In this document: one piece after another, positions 1 to 6,190 of the stretch
Position numbering within the stretch: position 1 is the first letter of the stretch
How the letters are laid out: the number at the start of each line of letters is the position of its first letter
Origin: Ahrensia sp.
GTDB lineage: Bacteria; Pseudomonadota; Alphaproteobacteria; Rhizobiales; Rhizobiaceae
Reading direction: 5' to 3'
Assembly (NCBI GenBank): GCA_024639025.1
Contig: JAHEJF010000101.1
Span: forward strand, 1 to 6,496
Length of the DNA stretch: 6,496 bases
The notes under the pieces: model-generated
The model's database searches: none
What the model was told of the DNA's origin: nothing
The model's input: only the letters and a program-made list of their open reading frames with translations
Made by a program: the position numbers and the translations under genes

Positions 1-377
1 CCGCACCATGCGCGTCCAACGACAGAGGTGACCAGAAAGAGGCCAATCCCGGCCATGACCAGCATGCCGGCGACAAAATAAAACTCCTGCGGCCAGATTT
101 CGATGAAGAATGCGTAGAAGCGACGGTTGGCGATATCAATCAAAACCGCTTGATCGGGCGCAAATTCGCCACGATCCCAGCGCAACCAGGGCGTGATGTA
201 ATAGATCCCCAGCGTGACCGCCATGATGATCCACTTCAGGCGACGATAGCTTCCACTCGCGCGCTTGGGAAAGATTTTCTTCCGGGCTGCGTAGAGCTCG
301 ATATCCGGTTCGCCGCCTGGGAGTGTATCTGTCACTTTCTTGTCACCAATGTTTTTGGTTATGGAATGATCGGTCAT
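1..377 (-). CDS. ccoG: CcoG, cbb3 oxidase maturation ferredoxin-like protein (N-terminal part, 3' end cut by window edge)
   Basis: CcoG (FixG/RdxA family) is a membrane-anchored polyferredoxin-type protein needed for cbb3 oxidase maturation; in studied bacteria it acts in copper reduction and delivery to CcoN. Only the first 125 codons lie in the window. The ATG at 377-375 opens a protein with a hydrophilic N-terminus (residues 1-47), the family-typical stretch KIFPKRASGSYRRLKW (34-49), a membrane segment (about 50-66), a conserved loop with RRFYAFFIEIWPQEFY (85-100), and a second membrane segment (about 101-119). It ends at GRAWC, the beginning of the family's WCGY-type first cysteine motif. 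The 4Fe-4S cluster cysteines lie beyond the edge. A purine-rich TAAGGG about 10 nt before the ATG may serve as ribosome binding site. Its own FNR/FixK box lies upstream (429-442), so it is probably transcribed separately from ccoNOQP. ccoHIS would be expected further left; this is inference. Confidence 0.95.
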   Translation of the reverse strand, partial: MTDHSITKNIGDKKVTDTLPGGEPDIELYAARKKIFPKRASGSYRRLKWIIMAVTLGIYYITPWLRWDRGEFAPDQAVLIDIANRRFYAFFIEIWPQEFYFVAGMLVMAGIGLFLVTSVVGRAWC

Positions 378-428
378 TTGGGTCGGCCCTTACGATAGCT
401 TAAGTGCCCTATTCAAGCCAATTTGGCC

Positions 429-442
429 TTGATCTGGGTCAA
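429..442 (-). promoter_or_regulatory. FNR/FixK-type operator upstream of ccoG
   Basis: TTGATCTGGGTCAA on the plus strand (TTGACCCAGATCAA on the minus strand, the direction of ccoG) matches the TTGAT-N4-ATCAA consensus at 9 of 10 fixed positions. Its centre is about 58 nt before the ccoG start codon. With the usual class II spacing of about 41.5 nt this would put the transcription start near 394, a 17-nt leader. No convincing -10 hexamer was found. A short palindrome, GCCAA-T-TTGGC (417-427), lies just downstream of the box. Function is inferred from consensus and position. Confidence 0.8.
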
Positions 443-453
443 GTAGACTCCGC

Positions 454-542
454 CAGCTTTTGATGGAATCGCGGTACCCGGATTTATCCAACATTTTCAT
501 TGCCCAAATCCGTGCCAGCGTTTCAGTCTTCAACTGAAACGC
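454..542 (+). repeat. 89-bp dispersed repeat, copy 1 (downstream of ccoP, antisense to it)
   Basis: This segment aligns without gaps to 6078-6166. Outside the five loop bases it matches at 72 of 84 positions by hand count. The left part begins CAGCTTTTGATGGAATCGC, the middle holds ACCCGGATTTATCC and CAAATCC, and the right end is a perfect hairpin (518-542). The copy sits between the ccoNOQP terminator and the FNR box of ccoG. It reads in the same plus orientation as copy 2. It is not a known insertion sequence to me; the size and terminal hairpin suggest a REP-like intergenic element. Confidence 0.8.
518..542. repeat. Perfect hairpin at the end of repeat copy 1
   Basis: Arms GCGTTTCAGT (518-527) and ACTGAAACGC (533-542) pair perfectly over 10 bp around the loop CTTCA (528-532). 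No T-run follows directly on the plus strand. On the minus strand it lies just past the ccoP terminator and could act as a second stop or as an mRNA 3'-end stabiliser. The role is inference. Confidence 0.85.
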
Positions 543-557
543 TCTTGAAAAACATGG

Positions 558-593
558 AAAACCCGCGCATGTGATGAGCATCGCGCGGGTTTT
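558..593 (-). terminator. Intrinsic terminator of ccoNOQP
   Basis: On the minus strand the arms AAAACCCGCGC and GCGCGGGTTTT form an 11-bp GC-rich stem, with a 14-nt loop that can extend the stem by a few more pairs (GATG/CATC type). The 3' arm ends in TTTT, and after CCATG a further T5 follows. It begins about 30 nt after the ccoP stop codon. On the plus strand the 3' side also ends in TTTT, but no plus-strand gene leads into it. Confidence 0.85.
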
Positions 594-622
594 CGCCCCT
601 CCTAATTGGTGGCCAATCGAGA

Positions 623-1495
623 TTATTCGCCACCGCCCAGGCTGTGGACATAAAGGGCCAGTTGGCGGATAGTCACTTCTGGCAACCTGTTGGCCCAAGC
701 TGGCATAACCCCTTGTTTTGGTGCACTTATTTGGGCCACAATTTCTTCCTGAGTGCCGCCATACAGCCAAATGGCATCGTTGAGACGCGGTCCGCCAAGT
801 TCGCGAATACCCTCGCCCACATCGCCGTGGCAGGCAGCGCAGTTTTCAACATAAACCACCTCACCCCGGGCTGCAGCTTCCGCATCATGCTCCTGGTTGG
901 AAATCTGGCGTACATACCAGGCAACATCTGTAATCTGGTCTCGATCCAGAATTTCATCTGCGCCATAGGCAGGCATCTCATTGAAGCGGGTGTCGTCATC
1001 ACCGGGGTGACGAATTCCGTGCAGCAAGGTCAGATGAATGTCTTCAACTGTACCACCCCAGATCCAGTCATCATCAACCAGGTTGGGGTAGATATCGCCG
1101 CCTGCAGCACCTGAACCATGACACTGCGAACAGTAGACCTTGTAGGCGGAATTACCGCCGGCCACGGCAAACTGCAGCAAATTGGGATCGGCTGCTATTT
1201 CGCTCAGCTCGGTATTGACCAACTGATTGGCCAAATCTTCGCGGCTGGCATCCACAGCTGCAATCTCGGCGGCAACATTGGCGCGGCTGGACCAACCCAG
1301 TAGCCCGGACGTTGAACCGGTGATACCGGGCCACGCCGGATAGGCGATCGTGTAGCCAATCGAGAACACGATTGTTGCATAGAAAGTCCAGAGCCACCAA
1401 CGCGGCAACGGATTATTGAGTTCCTTGATGCCGTCCCATTCATGACCAGTGGTCTCGATGCCGGACACTGCATCAATTTCGTTTTTCTCAGCCAT
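623..1495 (-). CDS. ccoP: cbb3-type cytochrome c oxidase subunit III, dihaem cytochrome c (CcoP/FixP)
   Basis: CcoP is the membrane-anchored dihaem cytochrome c that feeds electrons through CcoO to the CcoN active site on the periplasmic side. The 290-residue protein has the family-typical cytoplasmic N-terminus with DGIKELNNPLPRWWLW (21-36), one membrane segment (about 34-53), and two cytochrome c domains. Haem-binding motifs are CSQCH (122-126) and CAACH (219-223), with likely axial methionines M174 (NEMPAYG) and M264 (GVMPAW). Length and order are normal for the family. The ATG is three bases beyond the ccoQ stop codon, with GAGG 8 nt upstream inside the end of ccoQ, so it is probably translationally coupled. 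It is the last gene of the operon and is followed by an intrinsic terminator. No missing key residue is seen. Confidence 0.98.
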   Translation of the reverse strand: MAEKNEIDAVSGIETTGHEWDGIKELNNPLPRWWLWTFYATIVFSIGYTIAYPAWPGITGSTSGLLGWSSRANVAAEIAAVDASREDLANQLVNTELSEIAADPNLLQFAVAGGNSAYKVYCSQCHGSGAAGGDIYPNLVDDDWIWGGTVEDIHLTLLHGIRHPGDDDTRFNEMPAYGADEILDRDQITDVAWYVRQISNQEHDAEAAARGEVVYVENCAACHGDVGEGIRELGGPRLNDAIWLYGGTQEEIVAQISAPKQGVMPAWANRLPEVTIRQLALYVHSLGGGE

Positions 1496-1498
1496 CGT

Positions 1499-1654
1499 CT
1501 AGTCCTCTTTGAATGGAATTTGAGCGGCATCTTCGCCGTGTTTCTTGCCGCCCGGGCGGAATGTCCAGAACACGACGAAAAGGAAGATAGCGACCATGTA
1601 GAGAAGGCCCCAGCTATCGGCAAAAGTTCGCATGGTTTGGTAAGTCGATTCCAT
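1499..1654 (-). CDS. ccoQ: cbb3-type oxidase small subunit CcoQ/FixQ
   Basis: This small gene of 51 codons plus TAG fills the gap between ccoO and ccoP. The protein begins MESTYQTMRTFADSWG, has one membrane segment LLYMVAIFLFVVFWTF (17-32), then the family-typical FRPGGKK basic stretch (32-38) and a short acidic tail ending PFKED. CcoQ is a single-span subunit that helps stabilise the CcoNOP complex. Start choice is supported by GGAGG overlapping the ccoO stop codon, 5-6 nt before the ATG. It lies 9 nt after ccoO and 3 nt before ccoP, in the usual N-O-Q-P order. Confidence 0.95.
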   Translation of the reverse strand: MESTYQTMRTFADSWGLLYMVAIFLFVVFWTFRPGGKKHGEDAAQIPFKED

Positions 1655-1663
1655 TTTCGCCTC

Positions 1664-2410
1664 CTATCTTTCGTTGAGTTCTGGTTCGTAGGTTGAGAAA
1701 TCAACCAATGTCCCGAGCATCTGAAGATATGCGACCAATGCGTCCATTTCGGTCAATCGAGAGGGATCACCATCAAAATCGCCAAGCACAGCCTTGGGGT
1801 ATCGTTCTTCCAAACCACTCCAATCAGCGTCGGGGTCAGCTTGGGCCACCAGATCGGCTTGTGCATTTTCCAGCATCTCGTCTGTGTAGGGTACAGCTAC
1901 CCGGCGGTTGGCAATCAGATGAGCCTCCGGATTGTCGAACCGCAAGTCGGCGCGTGCGAGGAAGCCATATTTTGGCATGATGGATTCAGGCACGACTTCC
2001 TGCGGATTGATCAGGTGCTGCACGTGCCACTCATTGGAGTATCGCGCGCCCACCCTGGCCAGATCTGGTCCGGTTCGTTTTGATCCCCACTGGAATGGAT
2101 GGTCGTACATGGATTCTGCGGCCAATGAGTATGGGCCATAGCGCTCCACCTCGTCGCGGAAAGGACGGATCATCTGGCTATGACAGACATAGCACCCTTC
2201 GCGGACATAGATGTTGCGTCCGGCCAGCTCGAGCGGTGTGTAGGGCCGCACGCCGTCCACTTCCTCAATGGTGTTTTCGAGGTAGAAGAGTGGAACAATC
2301 TCCACAATACCACCGACCAAAACCGCAAGAAGGGAACAGACCAGCAGCAGCGATGCGTTGCGCTCAAGCTTGGAGTGTTTTTTCAGGATGTTCTGCGTAA
2401 GATTTGACAT
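1664..2410 (-). CDS. ccoO: cbb3-type cytochrome c oxidase subunit II, monohaem cytochrome c (CcoO/FixO)
   Basis: CcoO is the monohaem cytochrome c subunit that passes electrons from CcoP to the low-spin haem b of CcoN. The 248-residue protein has a short cytoplasmic N-terminus and one membrane anchor (about 19-43). The periplasmic part has the diagnostic sequence [18 protein letters not shown], with the haem c motif CYVCH at 73-77. Conserved stretches GPDLARVG (114-121) and [11 protein letters not shown] follow, the latter supplying likely axial Met145. The C-terminal part ([15 protein letters not shown]) is also typical. Length is normal. It starts 12 nt after ccoN, with GGAG about 9 nt before the ATG formed from the end of ccoN, and is followed 9 nt later by ccoQ. 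Confidence 0.98.
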   Translation of the reverse strand: MSNLTQNILKKHSKLERNASLLLVCSLLAVLVGGIVEIVPLFYLENTIEEVDGVRPYTPLELAGRNIYVREGCYVCHSQMIRPFRDEVERYGPYSLAAESMYDHPFQWGSKRTGPDLARVGARYSNEWHVQHLINPQEVVPESIMPKYGFLARADLRFDNPEAHLIANRRVAVPYTDEMLENAQADLVAQADPDADWSGLEERYPKAVLGDFDGDPSRLTEMDALVAYLQMLGTLVDFSTYEPELNER

Positions 2411-2422
2411 ATTCCCAAGCTC

Positions 2423-4060
2423 CTATTCTGCAGGCGCAAGCGGTTTGTCGCTTGCAGGATTGAAGGTGGATTCAGACGCAAACGGCTCTTCATCGCGAAC
2501 CTTGCCAAGGATGGTCATGGTCAAGTTGTAAGCCATCACGATCGCACCGGCGAGGTAAAGCAAACCGCCCACCACACGCATCACGTAGTATGGATGCATA
2601 GCCTCAATGCTTTCAGCGAATGAGTAGACCAAGTAACCCTGGGCATCATATTCGCGCCACATCAAACCTTGGGTGATACCAGAAACCCACATCACGGCGG
2701 CGTAAACAACAATGCCCAAAGTGGCGAGCCAGAAGTGCCAGTTGACCATCCGCGGTGAATAGAGCTGTGCACGGCCCCACAGGCGCGGTGTAAGGAAGTA
2801 CAGCGCACCGAATGTGATCATGCCATTCCAACCCAATGCCCCTGAATGCACGTGGCCAATGGTCCAGTCTGTGTAGTGAGACAGGGAATTGACTGTCTTG
2901 ATTGACATCATCGGGCCTTCGAATGTGGACATACCGTAGAATGCCAGCGAAATGATCATCATGCGCAAGACCGGATCTGTACGGACCTTGTCCCATGCAC
3001 CTTGCAGTGTCATCAGTCCGTTGATCATGCCACCCCATGAAGGCATCCACAGCATCACAGAGAACACCATGCCGAGCGTTTGTGCCCAATCAGGCAGCGC
3101 GGTGTAGTGCAAATGGTGCGGGCCAGCCCAGATATACAGGAAGATTAGGCCCCAGAAGTGGATGATGGACAAGCGATATGAGTAGATCGGCCGATTGGCC
3201 TGCTTTGGCACGAAATAGTACATCATGCCCAGGAACCCGGCGGTCAGGAAGAAACCAACCGCATTGTGGCCATACCACCATTGCGTCAATGCATCCTGCA
3301 CGCCAGCGAACGCCGAATAGCTCTTTGTTCCCAGCAGCGAGACCGGCATGGAAAGCCCGTTAACGACGTGCAACATGGCAACGGTGACAATGAAGGAAAG
3401 GAAGAACCAGTTGGCCACATAAATATGAGGTTCTTTGCGTTTTACAATCGTACCCAGGAAGACCAGCAGGAACGCCACCCAGACGATTGTCAGCCACAGG
3501 TCAACATACCATTCAGGCTCCGCATATTCCTTGCCTTGTGTGATCCCCAGCAGATAACCGGTAGCTGCCATGAAGATGAACAGCTGGTAGCCCCAGAACA
3601 CGAACCATGGCAGGCCTCCACCCCAGAGCCGCGCACGACAGGTGCGCTGCACGATGTAGAAGGCAGCTGTCACCAAAGCGGTACCCCCAAACGCAAAAAT
3701 CACCGCCGATGTGTGCAGCGGTCTGATTCTTCCGAAATTCAAATACGGACCGAAGTTGAGTTCCGGCCAAGCCAGTTGCGATGCTGCAACCACACCGACC
3801 AGGAAGCCAACCACCCCCCAAAAGGCAGTTGCAATGACACCGTATCGTATCACGGTGTCCATATATTCAAGCTGCAGGTCGGCTGATTTTGGTGCCGTCT
3901 TGAAATTTTCCATCCGCAACAGAACGACTGTTGCAATTGCCAGAACGGCACATATCAAACCCATATGCTGCGCAAACAACGTGTCCTGCGCAAAGGCTGC
4001 GGCGAGCAGCGTCAAAAACGCACCCAAGCCAGTCAGCACCACTGGAGTTCCGTATTTCAT
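2423..4060 (-). CDS. ccoN: cbb3-type cytochrome c oxidase catalytic subunit I (CcoN/FixN)
   Basis: CcoN is the haem-copper subunit that reduces O2 to water with high affinity and pumps protons. The 545-residue polytopic protein contains all expected ligands. H116 (RPLHTS) and H405 bind the low-spin haem b, and H403 (GHVHSG) binds the high-spin haem b3. H265 (WWYGHN), H315 and H316 (GPHHLH) bind CuB. Y309 (FLYIWAG) is at the position of the His-cross-linked tyrosine of this family, and E381 (FEGPMM) is the conserved glutamate near haem b3. Roles are assigned by alignment to known cbb3 enzymes. I chose the ATG at 4060 because AAGGGG (4067-4072) lies 6 nt upstream and the protein then starts directly before the first membrane span. 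The frame stays open 25 more codons to an ATG at 4135, but those residues look like leader. It is the first gene of ccoNOQP, divergent from the hemerythrin-like gene, with an FNR/FixK box about 90 nt upstream. Confidence 0.98.
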   Translation of the reverse strand: MKYGTPVVLTGLGAFLTLLAAAFAQDTLFAQHMGLICAVLAIATVVLLRMENFKTAPKSADLQLEYMDTVIRYGVIATAFWGVVGFLVGVVAASQLAWPELNFGPYLNFGRIRPLHTSAVIFAFGGTALVTAAFYIVQRTCRARLWGGGLPWFVFWGYQLFIFMAATGYLLGITQGKEYAEPEWYVDLWLTIVWVAFLLVFLGTIVKRKEPHIYVANWFFLSFIVTVAMLHVVNGLSMPVSLLGTKSYSAFAGVQDALTQWWYGHNAVGFFLTAGFLGMMYYFVPKQANRPIYSYRLSIIHFWGLIFLYIWAGPHHLHYTALPDWAQTLGMVFSVMLWMPSWGGMINGLMTLQGAWDKVRTDPVLRMMIISLAFYGMSTFEGPMMSIKTVNSLSHYTDWTIGHVHSGALGWNGMITFGALYFLTPRLWGRAQLYSPRMVNWHFWLATLGIVVYAAVMWVSGITQGLMWREYDAQGYLVYSFAESIEAMHPYYVMRVVGGLLYLAGAIVMAYNLTMTILGKVRDEEPFASESTFNPASDKPLAPAE

Positions 4061-4066
4061 GGGAGT

Positions 4067-4072
4067 CCCCTT
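4067..4072 (-). promoter_or_regulatory. Ribosome binding site that decides the ccoN start
   Basis: On the minus strand AAGGGG is followed by six bases (ACTCCC) and the ATG at 4060. No comparable site precedes the in-frame ATG at 4135, so this site favours the shorter protein. Confidence 0.75.
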
Positions 4073-4150
4073 CAAAGAATAACCATCAGGAGCTCCATTT
4101 GCATGCAGCTCTCTGGCCTCAACCAATGCCCGCATGCGCCCAAGACGGCT

Positions 4151-4164
4151 TTGATCTGAATCAA
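4151..4164. promoter_or_regulatory. FNR/FixK operator in the ccoN / hemerythrin-hemN divergent promoter region
   Basis: TTGATCTGAATCAA is a perfect match to TTGAT-N4-ATCAA. It is the only full box seen between the divergent genes. Its near edges are 90 nt from the ccoN start and 80 nt from the hemerythrin-like start, so one dimer could serve both directions. Class II spacing would place transcription starts near 4116 (minus) and 4199 (plus). No strong -10 hexamer stands out on either side, as is common for activator-dependent promoters. The dual role is inference. Confidence 0.88.
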
Positions 4165-4234
4165 GGAGTATTCAGAAAAATTTGGCACGATGAGCCCATC
4201 ATACCGACCAAGCGCTCAAATCAGCGAAGTCAAT

Positions 4235-4238
4235 GGAG
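4235..4238 (+). promoter_or_regulatory. Ribosome binding site that decides the hemerythrin-like gene start
   Basis: GGAG is followed by a 6-nt spacer and the ATG at 4245. The in-frame ATG at 4233 overlaps this site and has only a weak GAAG before it, so 4245 is preferred. Confidence 0.6.
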
Positions 4239-4244
4239 CCCTTA

Positions 4245-4715
4245 ATGAACCAGTCGTCTGGATCCAAACCATCTTCTGCTGAAGTTGCCAAGCAACTGGA
4301 ATTTCATCTGGAAAAACAAGACGCACTTTGCAACGCAATTGAGGATATTGCCGACACTTTGCCTGATGATATTGATCCGCAGCGCTGTCTTCGTTTGGCC
4401 ATGTCGGTCCTGCCACTCGTGCATGCAGCGCACCGTTTTGAAGAAGAGATTCTGTTCGATACGCTGCGCGAAGTGAACGGGCAGGACAGCCAGCTTGATC
4501 AAATATTTGAGCGCTTGCATGGCGAACATTTTGAAGACGAGAGTTTTGCGGAGGAAATCTCGGAATGCCTTCGCGAAATTGCCAGCGGTACGCAAGTCAA
4601 CTTTGAAAAGGCCGGCTACATGATGCGCGGATTCTTTGAGGGTCTTCGCCGCCATATCGCCTTCGAGCGCGATCACTTGCTTCCCATGCTCGTCATGACG
4701 CCGAAGGCAAGCTGA
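4245..4715 (+). CDS. Hemerythrin-like (HHE domain) putative diiron protein coupled to hemN
   Basis: The 156-residue protein is soluble, has no signal peptide, and is mostly predicted helix, as in four-helix hemerythrin-like proteins. Candidate diiron ligands from the start at 4245 are H21 (EFHLEKQ), H63 with E67 (HRFEE), H92 or H95 (LHGEHFEDE), and H137 with E141 (HIAFERDHLLP). The two H-x3-E motifs in helices B and D are the main family signature. Family members bind O2 or NO, sense oxygen, or take part in iron handling and repair of iron centres; which applies here cannot be told. The gene heads a likely two-gene operon. Its TGA stop overlaps the hemN ATG by one base, and an FNR/FixK box lies 80 nt upstream, so low-oxygen expression with hemN is likely. 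An alternative start at 4233 would add four residues. Confidence 0.8.
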   Translation: MNQSSGSKPSSAEVAKQLEFHLEKQDALCNAIEDIADTLPDDIDPQRCLRLAMSVLPLVHAAHRFEEEILFDTLREVNGQDSQLDQIFERLHGEHFEDESFAEEISECLREIASGTQVNFEKAGYMMRGFFEGLRRHIAFERDHLLPMLVMTPKAS

Positions 4716-6070
4716 TGATCAGCACAAGCCAAGTTTTGGAACGTTATCAAGGCGCTGTACCGCGGTACACAAGCTATCCGACAGCGCCTCAGTTCAAATC
4801 GGGTGAAGGCCCGGACCTCTTGCAGGAGATGTTTAGCTGTCTTGATGGTCGCGAGCCTGTTTCCGTTTATGTTCATATTCCCTTTTGTGACAGGCTTTGC
4901 TGGTTTTGCGGCTGCAACACCAAGCACACAAATCGCTATCAACCCATTGAAAACTACATGGGTTACGTGGTCGAAGAACTCGCGCTACTGAGAAAGCAGA
5001 TGCCCGGCAAACAACCGATCTCTCATCTGCATTTGGGTGGCGGTTCTCCCAGTCTTCTGACCATGCCGGATATGTTTGCCCTTAGAGCGGCATTGGAGAC
5101 GGTTTTCGATTTTGATGCCAACACGGAGGTCAGTGTTGAGATTGATCCTTCCGACTCAAACCAGGAAATGCTGGATGGATTGAAGGCAATCGGCATTACC
5201 AGGGCCAGCATTGGTGTCCAGGATTTTCACCCCGATGTGCAAAAGGCGATCAATCGTCCGCAGACATTTGCAGACACCGCGCGGGTTGTTGATCAATTGC
5301 GGTCCATCGGTGTCAGCTCCATCAATATGGATGCGCTTTATGGTCTGCCGCTGCAATCCGAGAAAAGGTTGCTGAATACCTTGAAAAAATGTGCCTCCCT
5401 GCAACCAGATCGGATGGCGCTTTTTGGCTATGCACATGTGCCATGGATGAAGAAGCATCAGCAAATGATCAAGCAGGAAGATCTCGCTTCACCTGCCGAA
5501 CGGTTCGAACATGCATCCAAGGGCTCAGAATATCTCAAATCTGCCGGATATGACGCCATAGGCATTGATCATTTCGCCAAGCCAACCGATTCGATGGCGA
5601 TCAGCGCAAAGAACGGCACCCTGCACCGGAACTTCCAGGGCTATACTACTGACAATGCCAAAACGATGATCGGCGTTGGTGCATCGTCCATCGGCTATTT
5701 CGAGAATGGATATATTCAGAATCTTGTCGCCACAGGCCAGTATCAGGCCAGCATCAAGAATGGCACACTTTCAGCCGACAAGGGATACAGGCTGACTGAA
5801 GATGACCGGATGCGGGCAGACTTTATTGAGAGATTGATGTGCGACCTGTGCGTTGATCTGGCTGAGATGCAGCAGCGTCATAAGCAGCTGTTTCCCGTTC
5901 TTCTGGCTGAGATTACCGCAGCCTGTCGCAACGACCCTCTGGGGCTTTGCAAGTTCGAAAACAACATGTTCATGGTGCCAGAAGAAGCACGTGCATTTAC
6001 ACGGATCGTTGCGTCATGGTTTGACGCGCATTTTGCGCCAGCAAAGCAGAAATTTTCGCAAGCGGTTTAG
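4715..6070 (+). CDS. hemN: Oxygen-independent coproporphyrinogen III oxidase (coproporphyrinogen dehydrogenase), radical SAM
   Basis: HemN converts coproporphyrinogen III to protoporphyrinogen IX without O2, using S-adenosylmethionine and a 4Fe-4S cluster in the cytoplasm. The 451-residue protein has the N-terminal PRYTSYPTAPQF (16-27) and the radical-SAM cluster motif CDRLCWFCGC, with cysteines 58, 62 and 65 plus the HemN-type fourth cysteine 67. It also has the SAM-binding glycine motif GGGSPS (108-113), VQDF (168-171), the true-HemN signature HRNFQGYTT (304-312) and GVGASSIG (320-327). The RNFQGYTT motif and length close to E. coli HemN separate it from the HemW haem chaperone. GGGSPS differs from the common GGGTPT by two conservative changes. 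The start overlaps the stop of the hemerythrin-like gene, with GAAGG 7 nt upstream, implying translational coupling. Its product supplies haem under the microaerobic conditions in which the divergent cbb3 oxidase is made. Confidence 0.97.
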   Translation: MISTSQVLERYQGAVPRYTSYPTAPQFKSGEGPDLLQEMFSCLDGREPVSVYVHIPFCDRLCWFCGCNTKHTNRYQPIENYMGYVVEELALLRKQMPGKQPISHLHLGGGSPSLLTMPDMFALRAALETVFDFDANTEVSVEIDPSDSNQEMLDGLKAIGITRASIGVQDFHPDVQKAINRPQTFADTARVVDQLRSIGVSSINMDALYGLPLQSEKRLLNTLKKCASLQPDRMALFGYAHVPWMKKHQQMIKQEDLASPAERFEHASKGSEYLKSAGYDAIGIDHFAKPTDSMAISAKNGTLHRNFQGYTTDNAKTMIGVGASSIGYFENGYIQNLVATGQYQASIKNGTLSADKGYRLTEDDRMRADFIERLMCDLCVDLAEMQQRHKQLFPVLLAEITAACRNDPLGLCKFENNMFMVPEEARAFTRIVASWFDAHFAPAKQKFSQAV

Positions 6071-6077
6071 ACCCTGT

Positions 6078-6166
6078 CAGCCTTTGATGGAATCGCAGAA
6101 CCCGGAATTATCCGCTATTTTCAATGCGCAAATCCCCGCCGGCGTTTCAGTTGAAGACTGAAACGC
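6078..6166 (+). repeat. 89-bp dispersed repeat, copy 2 (between hemN and the fnr-like gene)
   Basis: This is the second copy of the element at 454-542, in the same orientation and of identical length. It starts 7 nt after the hemN stop codon and ends 24 nt before the stop codon of the convergent regulator gene. Shared blocks include TTTGATGGAATCGC, ACCCGGA, TTATCC, ATTTTCA and CAAATCC, and the terminal hairpin arms. Differences are scattered substitutions with no insertions or deletions, apart from the fully different loop. Confidence 0.8.
6142..6166. repeat. Perfect hairpin at the end of repeat copy 2, between convergent genes
   Basis: Arms GCGTTTCAGT (6142-6151) and ACTGAAACGC (6157-6166) pair over 10 bp around the loop TGAAG (6152-6156). 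It lies 71 nt beyond the hemN stop and 24 nt beyond the stop of the minus-strand regulator, so it could terminate or protect both transcripts. There is no T-run on either side, so a classical intrinsic terminator is not shown. The loop is the reverse complement of the loop in copy 1. Confidence 0.8.
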
Positions 6167-6190
6167 ACTCGTCGCGCGGATAGGTACAAG

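Noticed and set aside
460..472. Possible FNR half-site TTGATGGAATC at the start of the repeat (also at 6083)
   Set aside because: Only the left half matches; the right half would need ATCAA at the proper distance and reads AATCGC. It is conserved because it is part of the repeat.
479..510. Second stem CGGATTT / AAATCCG inside repeat copy 1
   Set aside because: The pairing is not preserved in copy 2 (CGGAATT against AAATCCC), so there is no support for a conserved structure.
605..617. Small palindrome ATTGG-TGG-CCAAT between the ccoP stop and the terminator
   Set aside because: A 5-bp stem with a 3-nt loop is too weak and common to call a feature, and the true terminator lies beyond it.
390..770. 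Minus-strand frame of 126 codons from within ccoP through the terminator and the repeat
   Set aside because: It starts inside ccoP in a different frame and crosses a strong terminator and the repeat hairpin. It has no start signal of its own.
1204..1704. Open frame of 166 codons on the minus strand overlapping ccoO end, ccoQ and ccoP start
   Set aside because: It runs in another frame through three well-supported genes and has an arginine/serine-rich, non-globular composition.
3266..3886. Open frame of 206 codons on the plus strand opposite ccoN
   Set aside because: It lies wholly antisense to the clearly real ccoN. Its protein is rich in H, Q, R and P with no family signature, and no ribosome binding site was seen. 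It is a shadow of codon bias.
4061..4135. Longer ccoN start (25 extra residues) at 4135
   Set aside because: The good ribosome binding site AAGGGG lies directly before the ATG at 4060. The extra residues are hydrophilic leader not typical of CcoN, and the longer start would lie close to the expected transcription start.
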